Below are positions 47,147 through 58,470 of a stretch of DNA of 64,000 nt, piece after piece. How positions within the stretch are numbered: position 1 is the stretch's first letter; each line of letters begins with the position of its first letter. The notes below the pieces were generated by a model. That model saw nothing but the letters and a program-made list of their open reading frames with translations, was not told the origin of the DNA and did not search any database. The position numbers and the translations under genes are program-made. This DNA is from Paguma larvata (Eukaryota > Chordata > Mammalia > Carnivora > Viverridae). The stretch spans positions 111,775,699 through 111,839,698 of the forward strand of contig CM057828.1 in the NCBI GenBank assembly GCA_030068075.1, given 5' to 3'.

Positions 47147-48929
47147 AATGTACAAAATGACCCTAGTATGAGCCAGTCACAGTCCTGTGACCCAGCCCTT
47201 ACTAACCTTTCACAGGCAGGAAGTGATTGCCTGCAAAGGGCAGATGGGCCGCACGAAGACAACAGTTACATAAATATACGTGGTCTTAATTCAAGTCTGG
47301 GATCCATCCAAGGCCAAGGAGAGAAGCTCGAAACCATTTTCAACGGATTCGGATTCTCCCAACTCTGTACCGCATGTCGCCAAAAGGCATTCTATATCCC
47401 CTTCCTGACAAGGGTCTAGGCGATGCCTCCTGACCATCTTCTTTCAGTCGCCTGCTGGACAGTTTTGACTTTCAATGAGAATAAAGACAAATTGTGCACG
47501 GCAGGGCTTTACAACCTTCCTCATAAGTTATTTCCTGTCATATCATCATCCCAGACCCCCCAAAAGGGCGGGGGGGGGCAGAGGAAGGAAAAGGAGAGAA
47601 AGAATCCGCATAGGTCTCCTGTCTTTCTTCATGATGTAATTGTAGATTTATTTTCTCAGCTTTTGCTAGCACATTATTTTAAGCACCTTGATAAGTACCC
47701 CTCAAGGTGTGCCTGAAGCTGAACTCCAGAACCAGGAATAGAATCGCCATAACGCAGCCTAGTGGCTCTGCTTCTCGTGAAAGCACTGTCCTCCCCAGTA
47801 TCCTTCCCGAATGTCCTGCACGTCACGTGGTCCTGAAATGAGAACAGGGCCTCCGTTCCACATGACAAACCCTTCTTTTATCACACATTGGAATTCTTAC
47901 ACATGCATCCTTAACGTTACCTAAACTAATGTGTCCTTCTATGGAGAAAAATTAGGTTAAAAAAAAAAAGCCCCCCAGGGTAACCGTTTTTCCCCAAGCC
48001 AACACTAGAACATGCACATCTACTACCACTTTTATTTTTCAGAGAGTGTAATGCATTGGTCTTTGCAGCCCAGAGCCATTTCCTCTGTCGGGTGGACATC
48101 CCCAGGCGGAAGGGAGCTGGCCGGTGGCATGTCTTCGTCGCCCCCATGTGGTGAGAGGGAAGTAGCGTCCAGCTAGGAAGACGGCAGCCGTGATTTGCTG
48201 TCGGTGCAAGTAGCGAGGTCATTGTGGGAAAAATTCAGAGTCAATATTTTCATAACTATGTCTCAATGTCACGCGGTGACATCAGTAAGAGGGCTGTGAG
48301 CCCTGTTACCAGAATCTTCTTAGGGCTTTGGACAATAATGAACAGGCTTCTCTCTGTGCATACAGCCAGGAGAAGGTGGTGGTAGCAAGTCCAGGTATGC
48401 CGTGTAGTACAACAGTGACCATTGTGCTAAACAAAACACCCTTGCCTGTGTCACCCACCGGCAAGCCAGGACTCTTCCCATAGAGGAGTCTGTACTCTCA
48501 AAGACTTTGGTTTGTTCCTTGGCTTCTAACACTTTCCAATGGAACTGTGTTAACTGAATGGAACACCACAGAGCATTACTCCTAATCTCTAAAGTCTAAA
48601 TGTGTGCATTGTTTCTACAGATCCACAGACCTTTTTTAGGCCAGCTCCAGCTTTAAAAAGCAAACAAACAGAAACCCTCTGCACAGATGAGTTAAACAAA
48701 GATTCCCCTCCCCTCCTGATCCGCATAACACCGAAAGATGGGTGATGGACATTTCCCCCAAAACCAAGCATGGCTGTATAGTATGGATGTTGTCCGGAAC
48801 TACCCTGCTCCTCCCACCATGTGCCATGAAAATCTGACTCTCATTTGGGTCAAGATCAAAGCCAAGAGCCTAACAGGATAATTCGGCCTCCAACTCTCCA
48901 CAAGTTGCCAGTCTAGACTGCTGAAATTA
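47147..48929. other. Intergenic, unique sequence
   Basis: No gene or repeat family recognised. Short A/G runs at 47560-47610. Confidence 0.4.
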
Positions 48930-49120
48930 ATCAAAGAGTTGCTCTGAGTACTGAGAGCTACATAAGGCCACGTCAGCCACTTTTTAGATTAAATCATGGA
49001 AACGATCGCTTCCGTCTCTGATTTTACAGCGGAAGAAACTGAGAGAAGGTTATGTAGCTCTCCAAGGTCACACCAGCGGCACTGAGGCTCTGGGCTCAGG
49101 GCATGACCTTCTGGCCCATC
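48930..49120 (+). mobile_element. MIR
   Basis: Contains GATTTTACAGCGGAAGAAACTGAGAGAAGG followed by GTAGCTCTCCAAGGTCACACCAGCGGCACTGAG, the MIR 3' core in order. Confidence 0.75.
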
Positions 49121-50202
49121 TGAAAGGTGGGAAGGTGTGATGAGCCATTGCATTCACTGGTAAATCGGGGTCGGTTTCTCCTTGAACAAAGATACAGAAA
49201 GACATTGGAAGTGTTCTAGAAACATTTGGGCAAAATTATAAGGTAAAATCATCTCCTGCCAAATGGAGTAATTTGAAGGAGACAGAGAAAAGGAGGAAAG
49301 AGAGAGAGAGAGAGAGATTTGACTGCTGAGAATAAAGGCTGTTTATAACTGGGTTGAATCACGGCCACTCCCAAACCTCTCTCAGGTCCTATGAGCCTGA
49401 AGTGAGGATTTCTGGGAATGAGCTTTGGGGTCATTCTTGGATGGGGTCTTTGTTGCAGGAACCCACCTGTCTGGAGAGCTGTCAGCAACTGCTTTCCCTG
49501 ACGGCTTGATTTTATCTGCAGGCTCTTTCCATTCAGACCTTGGCCTTCCTCTGCTGAAATCTTCTTTGGATTCCTGACCCTGAGCCTCAGTAAGCAGAAA
49601 CATCTAGGAATCCCAGCCTTCCTACCAACCAGAATTTTCACACCAATCAGGGAAAAGGCTTTCATGGAAGAGACACCTTGGGGCCTCTGAAGTCCATACC
49701 TGATCTGTGTTTTGAGGACAATGGATGGGAGAGCCACCAATTACTACGAACCGGCAGATAACTTCATCTTCCGGACTAAGAACGAGGAAGGTAGCCACGA
49801 CGTCCCCTGGAGTCCTGCCCTCTGGGCTGGAGGCAAGTGCGTCTGTCCAAGCGGGCGTCTCCACCTGACCTTGCTCCTCTGTGCTGAACCCCCTTCTTTG
49901 AGTAGCGCCTGCATGGCACTCGTGATCTGGATGCAAGACAGAAGTGGGACAGAGGAGGAGAGCACTGGGCCGAGTCATCTTGACATCAACTCTGGGCCCG
50001 GTTTGGGGTCAGATCTCACTTGACCCCTCCGCAGAATCCTCAGCTGGGGAATGAACCAACCGGAAAAAGGGCTTCTCAAGTCCCTCCTAGGTCTAGAATT
50101 CTAAGCCTCCTTTGTACCACCTGCTCATATTGTGAAGGATGAGTAACAGGCTGTTAAAGGGGACCTTGTTCTTGCTTTCTGAAGAGGTTCCAAGAACTAG
50201 TT
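49121..50202. other. Intergenic, unique sequence
   Basis: Open frames on both strands (for example minus 49249-49740, 163 codons) have no recognisable domain. A (GA)n run at 49301-49317. Confidence 0.4.
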
Positions 50203-50385
50203 CAATGGTTCTCAGACTTGAGCAAGCAGAAGAATCATCTGGAAGCCTTGTTAAAACAGATTAATGGACTCCTCCCCCAGAGTTCCTGATTCAGGAGCTC
50301 TGAGGTAGGGCCTGAGAATTTGCATTTCTACTAAGTTCCCAGGTGGCTGCTGGTAGGAGACCACACTTCGAGAACTTATGACTGA
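50203..50385. mobile_element. MER5A (hAT-Charlie non-autonomous DNA transposon)
   Basis: Starts with TGGTTCTCAGACTTGAGC, holds AGAATCATCTGGAAGCCTTGTTAAAACAG and GGGCCTGAGAATTTGCATTTCTA, and ends CACTTCGAGAAC. Its ends are near-inverted repeats, as in MER5A. Confidence 0.82.
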
Positions 50386-50559
50386 GCCCTATAAGGGAGC
50401 GAGCGTAAAGGACCCAGGCTCCAAATGACACACTGACATACGGCTCAGAGAGATTAACCCGCTCTGCCAGCCACGAGGGAAGCTCCTTCAGACAGACACC
50501 TACACTTACCCTGTTGACAGGTCCCTAAATAACCTATAACTGATTTCCTAAAATTAGTC

Positions 50560-50775
50560 TCATGGAGAAGGATATGATGATAGCTGATATTAACAGAGTG
50601 CTCTCCAGTTTTTGGAGGAGTTTGGCTTTACTTCCATTGTTCCTCCCAACAATCCTATGGTCCAGACTAGGAAGATATTACCATCCTCAGTTTCAGAGGC
50701 TGACCCTGCAGTTCCAAGTGGTCACGTGTTCGATCAGCATCACACAGCCCAAGGGCAGTGGAAGGGGGACTCAGG
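50560..50775 (+). mobile_element. MIR, diverged
   Basis: Order CCTCCCAACAATCCTATGG, TATTACCATCCTCAGTTTCAG, then CACACAGCCCAAGGGCAG fits MIR. Confidence 0.55.
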
Positions 50776-52625
50776 GTGGTTCATGGAAAGCTTTCAAGTC
50801 TTCTCTGTTCTTCGTGCTTTACCAAGCTGTCCGTGAGTGTACTCTTTCGGGTAATTGGGACACTGTGTCTAACCAAATAATTACTTCCTTGAAGTGCTAA
50901 TTAGGCATCATTTTAACACACGTAAAGCCAGATTCTTCAGAAAACTGTTTTCTCCTGCTCCGTTGTCCTAATGCAACAGAAACCTGGGCTGAAAAGCCCT
51001 TACTCTTGCATTAGCGTGGCTTTCCAGCGTGGTTCCAGGGGAACCGCGAATGAATTTGCATTGTATTTCAGTCACCGCCATTAATAGTACCAGAAAATTT
51101 TTCTGCACAGGCCAGCAGCTGAGACGAGGACGCCCCGGATAAGCCTGACAAAAGGCAGCTTTCAGCACTTAACTCTCAGTTTTGATTTTTAAAATGTCTG
51201 ATCGCTTGCTTGATTCCTTTCTGTCCTCAGTTAATGCAGTTAACAGCAAGTCCTTGGAGATAGTTGGCTGTCTGGTAGTATAAAGTGAGGACTGCTGGCG
51301 GATAGAATGAGGCCACACCCCTTCGTCATCCACAATGACGACCTTCCCAAGTAATGTGACCGACGTGGTACATCAGGTTCATTCTCCATCGCCCTTCCTG
51401 GGAGCGCTGCCTGAGAAGCGTCTCTCCTGCTGACACTCCAGTGCAACTCCAGGGAAGTCCGACCTACTTATTAGGATAAAGGAACAACAACAACAACAAA
51501 ACACCTATCCTGTTAAACGTTTCCCCTGGAGAACACACGGACTATTACAACGATTCAACTGTGCTTATTGTTTTGTCAAACAGTGACTCTTGGAATAGAG
51601 CTTTTGCAAGAGAGATTAAAACCCTCGCTCATTTACCCTGAAAGCCTCGGCCCAGAGCAGGGTCCTGCGCCCCTCATCAGAGATGCTGGGAGGTGGGATG
51701 AGACACGAGGGGTAGGTGCTGCCCAGTGGGGAGCTCTCAAGCCACCTGGCACTGAGTTGGGCGTTCAGCTCTTACAACCAAAACCTTGTCCACCAAAACC
51801 TGATCCCTTGAGACAGGAGTCTAGGGACAGAGGGAAGGAAAAATAGTGTTGGCCTGCTGGTCTACATGAAAGTCGGGCGATTAGTCTCCCAGCACCAGCT
51901 GGCAAGAGATGGGCCTGGAAGAGCAGCAATGGCTGCACAGAGCATGGGCAGAGGACAGGTTGATAGGTGGACTTGGATGCAAACAGTGCTGGCAATAGGG
52001 ATAGGGGCAAAACATGCATTAAAATGTTTTAAGTAAAAACTTATGAAAGTTTTGCCAACTTAAGAAAGTTTCACCAGCTTAAAAAAGGGTTTTAGCAAAC
52101 TGAGAGCCCCCCAGAGCCACCAACTGGTTTCTCCCTGTTTGGACTTCATACTCTAGAGCAGCTACCTTTCCACCTAAACTGGGTGAGAGTCATGCCCCTC
52201 CTTCCACTATTACATTGGTGTGGGATACAGATTCCTGGCTTCTGAGATAATGGCTCAGTAACACTTTTCTGCCCACAAACCTCCTGACCCCATCTCCACC
52301 TAACACTTTTTCCCTCCGGGGCCAATGGAGGCCGTGGCCTGCGGTGGCGGCAGGTGGCAGGGTGAGGGGGCGGGGCACGCTTTGGACTCAAAGACCCACT
52401 CGTACCCTGGCCAAGCCAGGACTGGGTCTGTGGCTCTTGTAGATTCCTCCTTCCCCATCTTTTCCCCCCTCCTCCCCCTTTCTCTTTCCTCCTACCTCCC
52501 TCTTTTCCTCCTACTTCTTTTTAAATAACAATGGATTTAATGGATCAATTTGTTCATAAAACACTTGGTTGAAGTCTTTAAAGCTTCCTAAGCCTCCATT
52601 TTCTCATTTTATAGATAGGAATAAA
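50776..52625. other. Intergenic, unique sequence
   Basis: No gene recognised. A (CAA)n near 51486-51500 and a CT-rich stretch at 52440-52515. Confidence 0.4.
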
Positions 52626-52815
52626 GAGACATCTGGGTGGCTCAGTCGGTTAGGCGTTCAACTCTCAGTTTCGGCTCAGGTCATGATCTCGCAATTTGTG
52701 AGTTCGAGTCCTGCATCGGGCTCTGTGCTGCCAGTGAGGAACCTGCTTGGGATTCTCTCTCTGCTCCTCTCCTTCTCTCTCTCTCTCTGAAAACAAATAA
52801 ATAAACTGCAAAAAC
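52626..52815 (+). mobile_element. CAN-SINE
   Basis: Head GAGACATCTGGGTGGCTCAG, B box GAGTTCGAGTCC, shortened middle, CT region and AAATAAATAAAC tail. Confidence 0.92.
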
Positions 52816-52954
52816 TGAAGATGGGAATAAAATAACCATTTCACAAGGTTATTGGGAGGAAAAGCTGAGACCTTATAGGTAAGGCTCATGGCACAGTGCC
52901 TATCCAGAGTAAGCCCTCAGTGCATTCGCCTACCCTTACTACCTTGGTTACCTG

Positions 52955-53035
52955 ATGAGGGTTGAACTCACAACCACAAGATCATGACCTGAGCCAAAGT
53001 TGGTCGCTTAACTGACTGAGCTACCCAAGTGCCCC
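52955..53035 (-). mobile_element. CAN-SINE head fragment
   Basis: Reverse-complement tRNA-related part only, ending AACTGACTGAGCTACCCAAGTGCCCC. The 3' half is missing. Confidence 0.88.
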
Positions 53036-53053
53036 TATTTGCTCCTCCTCTTC

Positions 53054-53382
53054 TTTTTTTTTTTTTTTAAGTAGTCTCCATGGGGCACCTGGGTGTCTTA
53101 GCCAGTTGAGCAACTGACTCTTGATTTCAGCTCAGGTCATGATCTTGGGGTTGGTGTCTTGGAGCACACTTCACGCTCTGTACTGACAGTGCGGAGCCTG
53201 CTTTGGATCCTCTCTCTCTCTTCTCTCTACCCCTCCTCTGCCTTCTCTTTCTCTCTAAAAACGGAATCAACTTTAAAAAATAAAAAAATAAAATAAAATA
53301 AATCTCCATGCCCAACACGGGGCTCAAACTCATGACCCCAAGATCAAGAGTGGCATGCATGAACTGAGCCAGCCGGGCACCC
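53054..53382 (-). mobile_element. Older CAN-SINE split by a plus-strand SINE
   Basis: Tail part 53054-53081 and body 53303-53382 (CTCCATGCCCAACACGGGGCTC to GAGCCAGCCGGGCACCC). The interruption is the SINE at 53082-53302. Confidence 0.85.
53082..53302 (+). mobile_element. CAN-SINE nested in an opposite-strand SINE
   Basis: Head GGGGCACCTGGGTGTCTTAG to AAAATAAAATAAAATAAA tail. Short duplication TCTCCAT at 53075-53081 and 53303-53309. Confidence 0.9.
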
Positions 53383-54445
53383 TGAAATTGCTTACTCTTT
53401 GAACTGAGATGCTGCACACTCACTGTTCACATTCCCCGGGTTGCTGACAAACAGTACATGGATGATGCCAAATGCTGCCAACCTGAGGGACTACAGGCCC
53501 CACTCTCACTACGGGACAGTCCCTCCCCACCCTCAGTCCATCAGCACTGGATAGCCAGGGTGGGGGGGTGTGGAGGGCTGGATAGTGATTTTCCCTAAAG
53601 CATTTCCATCTTCTCAGATGAAGCCCACCGAACAAATGATCAATTTGACCAAACATATGGACACTCTCTGTCCTACCCAGAACTGACTTTTGAATACGCA
53701 AGAAAATGAATAAACACAAAGGAGTTAGGTTATCACAAAGTTCATTTTCTTGTAAAGTAACAAAAGTCACCATGTGTGTGTTGAAGTTGGATACCCTCTC
53801 TGCTCCCCGCGCCGCCGCCACCCCCCCCACCCCCACCCCCAGCCAGGCTCCTCACTAATAACATTATGAGCTCAGCCCGGAATGTCAACTTGAACTTTAG
53901 CATTTGTGGCACAAGCAACCATAACGCAGTTTCAGCACACGTGTTTTATTTGATCGAGGGCTCCAATTTACTATGCACTTCCTGAGGCCCTTGGGTTAAA
54001 ACAACATGATCTAATGCAATGAAAACCAGCAAAATATATATTCTTTATTTCCAGTAGCACGAGGCCAATTGAATCTATCCAAAGCATGCTTAAATAGTGT
54101 TAATCAGCCTAAAGACTAAATGGTTTTCTCTCCTTCCTTTGTGTGCACACGTTCAGCTCAGAACCACCCCTGCCCCACTGTCTTCTGATGGCATATAAAA
54201 ATACATAATTTTAGGAATAACCCAGTGCCTCTGGAGGCTAAAAGGCAGTGTTCATAGCGAGCTCCGAAGGAGGTCCCTGAATCGTTTTGAGGCAGATTAG
54301 ACCAAAGAGAAAAAAAATTCAATAATTAATTCTCATTCTACACCTCCCGCCAGGAGTGGGGGGTATAAGAGCTTTATACTACTCTCAAGGACATCAAGCC
54401 AGAAAAGCGGCCAGGGAGGAGTTGGTACTTGATTTGAGTTTTATC
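53383..54445. other. Intergenic, unique sequence
   Basis: Holds the C-rich run at 53821-53841. No gene recognised. Confidence 0.4.
53821..53841 (-). other. G-quadruplex motif (minus strand)
   Basis: C-runs of 8, 5 and 5 separated by single A bases on the plus strand; on the minus strand they give at least four G-triplets with one-base loops. A GCC-repeat precedes it at 53810-53820. Confidence 0.6.
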
Positions 54446-54446
54446 A

Positions 54447-54648
54447 TTTATTTATTTATTTATTTTAATGCTTATTTATTTTTGAGAGAGAAAGAGAGAG
54501 AGAGGCAGAGCGCAAGCCGGGGAGGGGCAGAGAGAGAGGGAGACACAGAATCTGAAGCAGGCTCCAACAGCGCAGAGCTCTCACAAACGGTGAGATCACG
54601 ACCTGAGCTGAAGTCGGACGCTCCACCGACTGAGCCACCCAGGGACCC
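54447..54648 (-). mobile_element. CAN-SINE
   Basis: Full-length reverse-complement copy with TTTATTTATTTATTTATT tail, ending CTGAGCCACCCAGGGACCC. Confidence 0.94.
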
Positions 54649-55050
54649 GCTGACTTGAGTTTCAAAGCAAGGGCAGGACTTGGTCGATAAAGAGGAGAAA
54701 AGACAACACAACGGCAGATGAAGCCACACAAAAGTGAGGCGGGTGTGCACAAGGGAGCTCGGCATGTGTGCCCTCAACAAATGTGAATGGGTTGTGCGCT
54801 CTGTGTGTCAGGAACCAGGCTGCATCTCGGATGCCTCAAGGAACACAAATATCTCCTGGGACTTACATTCTCGTGAAGGGAGACAGACAACAAAACGCAG
54901 CCAAGAACAGATAGAGGTGCCAGATGGTAGTAAGTACAAGCCCTGAGGTAGAATTACGTGCAAATAGTGAAAGTATGCATTCCCAACAGGGGAGACATCT
55001 TCGTTAAGGGGGGGAAAAATTCATTCTCAGAGGATGAAGAAAATCTTACT
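54649..55050. other. Intergenic, unique sequence
   Basis: No gene or repeat recognised. Confidence 0.4.
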
Positions 55051-55258
55051 CTTTAAAAAAATTTTTTTAAATGTTTATTTTTGAGAGAGACAGAGTGCAA
55101 GCGATGGAGGGGCCGAGAGAGAGACACAGAACCCAAAGCAGGCTCCAGGCTCTGAGCTGTTAGCACATAGCCCGATGCAGGACTCAAACCCACGAACTGT
55201 GAGGTCATGACCCGAGCCAAAGTTGGTCCCCCAACCGACGGAGCCACCCAGGCACCCT
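55051..55258 (-). mobile_element. CAN-SINE
   Basis: Full-length reverse-complement copy. Duplication GAAAATCTTA at 55039-55048 and 55259-55268. Confidence 0.93.
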
Positions 55259-55295
55259 GAAAATCTTATTCTTTTAATGTATAAGCACAGATACA

Positions 55296-55627
55296 GGGGC
55301 ACTTGGCTGACTCCATCCATAGAGCATGCAACTCTTGATTTGGGGTTGTAAGTTTGAGTCCCGTGTTGGGTGTACAGATTACTTCAAAAAATAAAATCTG
55401 AAAGAGAGAGAAAGAAAGAAAGACAGAAAGACAGACAGAAAGACAGAAAGACAGAAAGGAAGGAAGGAAAGAAGGAAGGAAGGAAGGAAGAGGGAGAAAG
55501 AAAGAAAGAAGAAAGGAAGGAAGGAAGGAAGGAAGAGAGAGAAAGAAAGAAAGAAGGAAGGAAGGAAGGAAGGAAGGAAGGAAGGAAGGAAGGAAGGAAG
55601 GAAGGAAAGAAGAAAGGAAGGAAGGAA

Positions 55628-55681
<54 letters not shown>

Positions 55682-55750
55682 GAAAGGAAGGAAGAGAGAG
55701 AAAGAAAGAAGGAAGGAAGGAAGGAAGGAAGGAGGGAAGGAAGGAAGGAA
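55296..55750 (+). mobile_element. Short older CAN-SINE with a hugely expanded tail
   Basis: SINE body 55296-55400 (GGGGCACTTGGCTGACTCC to TTGGGTGTACAGATTACTTC) runs straight into the GAAA/GGAA array. GCACAGATACAGG at 55285-55297 recurs at 55751-55763, so the array lies inside the target-site duplication and is part of the element. Confidence 0.9.
55401..55750. repeat. (GAAA)n/(GGAA)n microsatellite, about 350 bp
   Basis: Purine-only array of GAAA, GGAA, GACA and GAGA units. Open frames on both strands through it are artefacts. Confidence 0.97.
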
Positions 55751-55789
55751 GCACAGATACAGGAACAGTAGGTAAATGTATAACGAGAG

Positions 55790-56235
55790 CAGGCATACCT
55801 CAGAGATCTTGTGGGTTTGGTTCCAGACCAACTGCAATAAAGGGAATATTTATCACAATAAAGCGAGTCACATGACTTTTTTTTGTTTCCCCAGAGCACA
55901 TAAAAGTTATGTTTACACTATCCGGTAGTCTATTAAATGTGCAATAATAGCATTGTGTCTAAAAAACAATGCACATACATTAATTAAAAAATACTTCACT
56001 GCTAAAAATACTAGCCATCAACTGAGCTTTCAGCGAGCCGTAATCCCTGATCACAGATCGTCACAACAAATATAACAATGAAAAAGTTTGTAATATCGTG
56101 AGAATTACCAAAATGTGACACAGAGACATGAAGTGGACAAATGCTGTGGAAAGGTGAGGCCATAGACTTGCTCACAAACCTCCGATGTGTAAAAATTGCA
56201 GTAGCTGCGAAGCACAAGAAAACAAGGTGTGCCTG
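55790..56235. mobile_element. Tigger1-like DNA transposon, internally deleted
   Basis: Begins CAGGCATACCTCAGAGATC and GTTCCAGACCAACTGCAATAAAG. It ends with AAGGTGTGCCTG, an inverted copy of the start, followed by TA. At 446 bp it keeps both ends and lacks any transposase. Confidence 0.82.
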
Positions 56236-56469
56236 TATGTCCGTGGTATTAAAATTTCATGGGGTGAGGGGAGGATCCATTAGGAAAAATGTCTAAGAAA
56301 AAGACATTTCTCTTTTGCCCCTGGTGGAGCAATAATGAAAAAAGTTAAAATACACGGACATAGAGGAACAGTGAAGCTGCCTTCGAATGGAAGGAAACAA
56401 GGGAAAGAGTAAAAGGAGAGAAGGACAGAAAAATAATGGGGAGCAGTATTATAGGTGATCATAAACCTT

Positions 56470-57195
56470 TCCCCTTTTACTCTAAGACAACGAGGGCCAT
56501 TGCAGGCTTTTAACAGAGGAGAGAAGTGACTTAACTTGGCTTTAAAAAGAATCCTTCTGGGGCACGTGGGTGGCTCAGTCAGTTAAGCATCTGACTTCAG
56601 CTCAGGTCATGATCTCCCAGCTCATGAGTCTGAGCCCTGCCCTCAGCACAGAGCCTGCTTGGGATTCTCTGTCTCCTTCTCTCTCTGCTCCTCCCCCACC
56701 ATCTCTCTCTCTCAAAAGTAAATAAACATTAAAAAAAAAAAAAAAAGAATCCTTCTGGCTGCCATGTTGAAAATAGACTGCAGGGAGACCAGTTGGAGGC
56801 CATTGCTATAGCACAGGTAATGGCGGTTGGTCTGGGATGATAGAGGCGGAGGCTGTGGAAAGCAGTGGATTCTGGAGATACTTTGAAGCTAAGACTGACA
56901 GGATGTGCATGTGTTGAATGTGGGGTGTGAGAGAAGAAGAAGGGCCAAGTAAGACCCCAAGGTTTGGCTGGAAGAACTGGAAAGAGAGAGTTGCCATTGT
57001 CCTAGAGGGGACCCCTGAGAGAGTTAGGGAGGGGACTGTCAGGAGCTTGAGTTTGGTATGTTAAGCTTGAGATGCCTGTTGTGTATTCAAGCACAGATGT
57101 TGAGTGGGCAATTGAATTTAAGAGTCCGGAGTTCAAGAGAGAGACCCAGGCTGGAGATATAAATATACCTGAGATATGGCAGTGATGTTAAAAAG
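56470..57195 (-). mobile_element. L2 fragment, interrupted by a SINE
   Basis: The plus strand reads reverse-complement L2: GGAGAGAAGTGACTTAACTTGG, CTGGCTGCCATGTTG, GACCAGTTGGAGGCCATTGC, AGGTTTGGCTGG, TTAAGCTTGAGATGCC and GGCTGGAGATATAAATA, in consensus order. Confidence 0.85.
56559..56741 (+). mobile_element. CAN-SINE inside L2
   Basis: 15-bp duplication AAAAAGAATCCTTCT at 56544-56558 and 56742-56756. Confidence 0.95.
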
Positions 57196-57208
57196 AGAAT
57201 GAGGAGAG

Positions 57209-57345
57209 GAGACGCCTGGTTGACTCTGTCAGTGGGGAGTGTGACTCTTGGTCTCCGGGTTGTGAGTTCGAGCGCCATACTGGGAGTAGAGGTTGCTTAA
57301 AACAAAAACAAGAACAAAAAGCAAAACTTTAAAAAAATAAAATGG
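57209..57345 (+). mobile_element. Short older CAN-SINE
   Basis: GAGACGCCTGGTTGACTCTG, GTCTCCGGGTTGTGAGTTCG, CTGGGAGTAGAGGTTGCTTAAAAC. Confidence 0.82.
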
Positions 57346-57485
57346 GGTGGGGAGGGAAAAAAGCGGAATAAAGAGAACAGAGTAGACCAAGAGAAAAGTC
57401 ATACAACAATAGATTCAAACCCAGACGTATCAATAATTACATTAAACATTAATGAATTAAACACTCCAACTGAAAGGCAAGCTTT

Positions 57486-57692
57486 GGGGCTCCTGGGTGG
57501 TTCTGTTGGTTAAGTGCCACACTCTCAGCTTCAGCTCAGGTCATGATCTCATGGTACATGAGACTGAGCCTCGAGTTAGCGCTGTCAGCACAGAGCCTGC
57601 TTGGGATTCTCTCTCTCCTCTCTCTCTGACTCTTTTCCACTTGAACTCTCTCCCTTAAAATAAATAAATAAACTGAAAAAAATAAAAATAAA
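57486..57692 (+). mobile_element. CAN-SINE
   Basis: Head GGGGCTCCTGGGTGGTTCTG to AAAATAAATAAATAAACTG. Near-duplicate flanks GGCAAGCTT and GGCAAGTTT. Confidence 0.9.
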
Positions 57693-58257
57693 GGGCAAGT
57701 TTTGTCAGAGAGAGATGTTACATGTATATTATATGTATTATGTATACATATGTGTTAACTATTTAGAAGTGCTGTATTTCAATTGCAATACAAGCACATA
57801 TGAACAGAGAGAAAATGGATGAAAAAAGATACGCCATGCACACAGTAAGTATGGGAAGGCCGGAGTGACTGTCGCCATCCTAAATAAACTCTAAACGAGG
57901 AGATGCCACAGTAAGTTTCCAAAAACTAGAAGGGTGTGTTTCCCCAGCTCTGGTCTAGGTACGTCACAGTTTTTTGGCTTTAAGTCCAAGCTTGAATCAG
58001 TTTTCTGGATAAATAAACCCTCCCAAGACCGGATCCTGTAGCTCGGCTTGGGCAGGACCTCATCTGGTGGGCCAGAGTAGGGGCTTCACAGCTGAGGCCT
58101 GAGCTAGTATTCATCAGGCGCCTATTGGGATGGGCCTATGCTTCTGGAAGAAAGATAGGGCCTCAACAACTATGCCGCTCAAGGGTCACCAGTGATGACT
58201 ATTTGCCAAGGCACACATAGTTTCTAAGTACAGTATCATCCCAAAAGTAGTATTTCT
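57693..58257. other. Intergenic, unique sequence
   Basis: No gene or repeat recognised apart from an AT patch at 57718-57752. Confidence 0.4.
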
Positions 58258-58470
58258 GGGGCACCTGGGTGGCTCAGTCGGTTAAGTGTCGAACTTCAGC
58301 TCAGGTCATGATCTCGTGGTTCGTGGGTTCGAGCCTCCAGTAGGGCTCTGTGCTGACGGCTCGAAGCCTGGAGCCTACTTCAGATTCTGTGTCTCCCTCT
58401 CTCTCTGCTCCTCTCCTGCTCATGCTCTGTCTCTGCCTCTCAAAAATAAAGAAACATTAAAAAAATTTTG
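58258..58470 (+). mobile_element. CAN-SINE
   Basis: Full-length. Flanking duplication AAAAGTAGTATTTCT at 58242-58256 with one mismatch at 58471-58485. Confidence 0.94.

Noticed and set aside
46838..47155. 105-codon minus-strand frame with clear protein similarity
   Set aside because: It is the ORF2 C-terminus of a 5'-truncated L1, not a host gene.
49249..49740. 163-codon minus-strand frame in intergenic DNA
   Set aside because: No recognisable domain, no splice context, and competing open frames in the same region.
55266..55899. Long frames on both strands with Lys/Glu/Arg or Phe/Leu/Ser/Pro strings
   Set aside because: They are translations of the GAAA/GGAA array inside a SINE tail.
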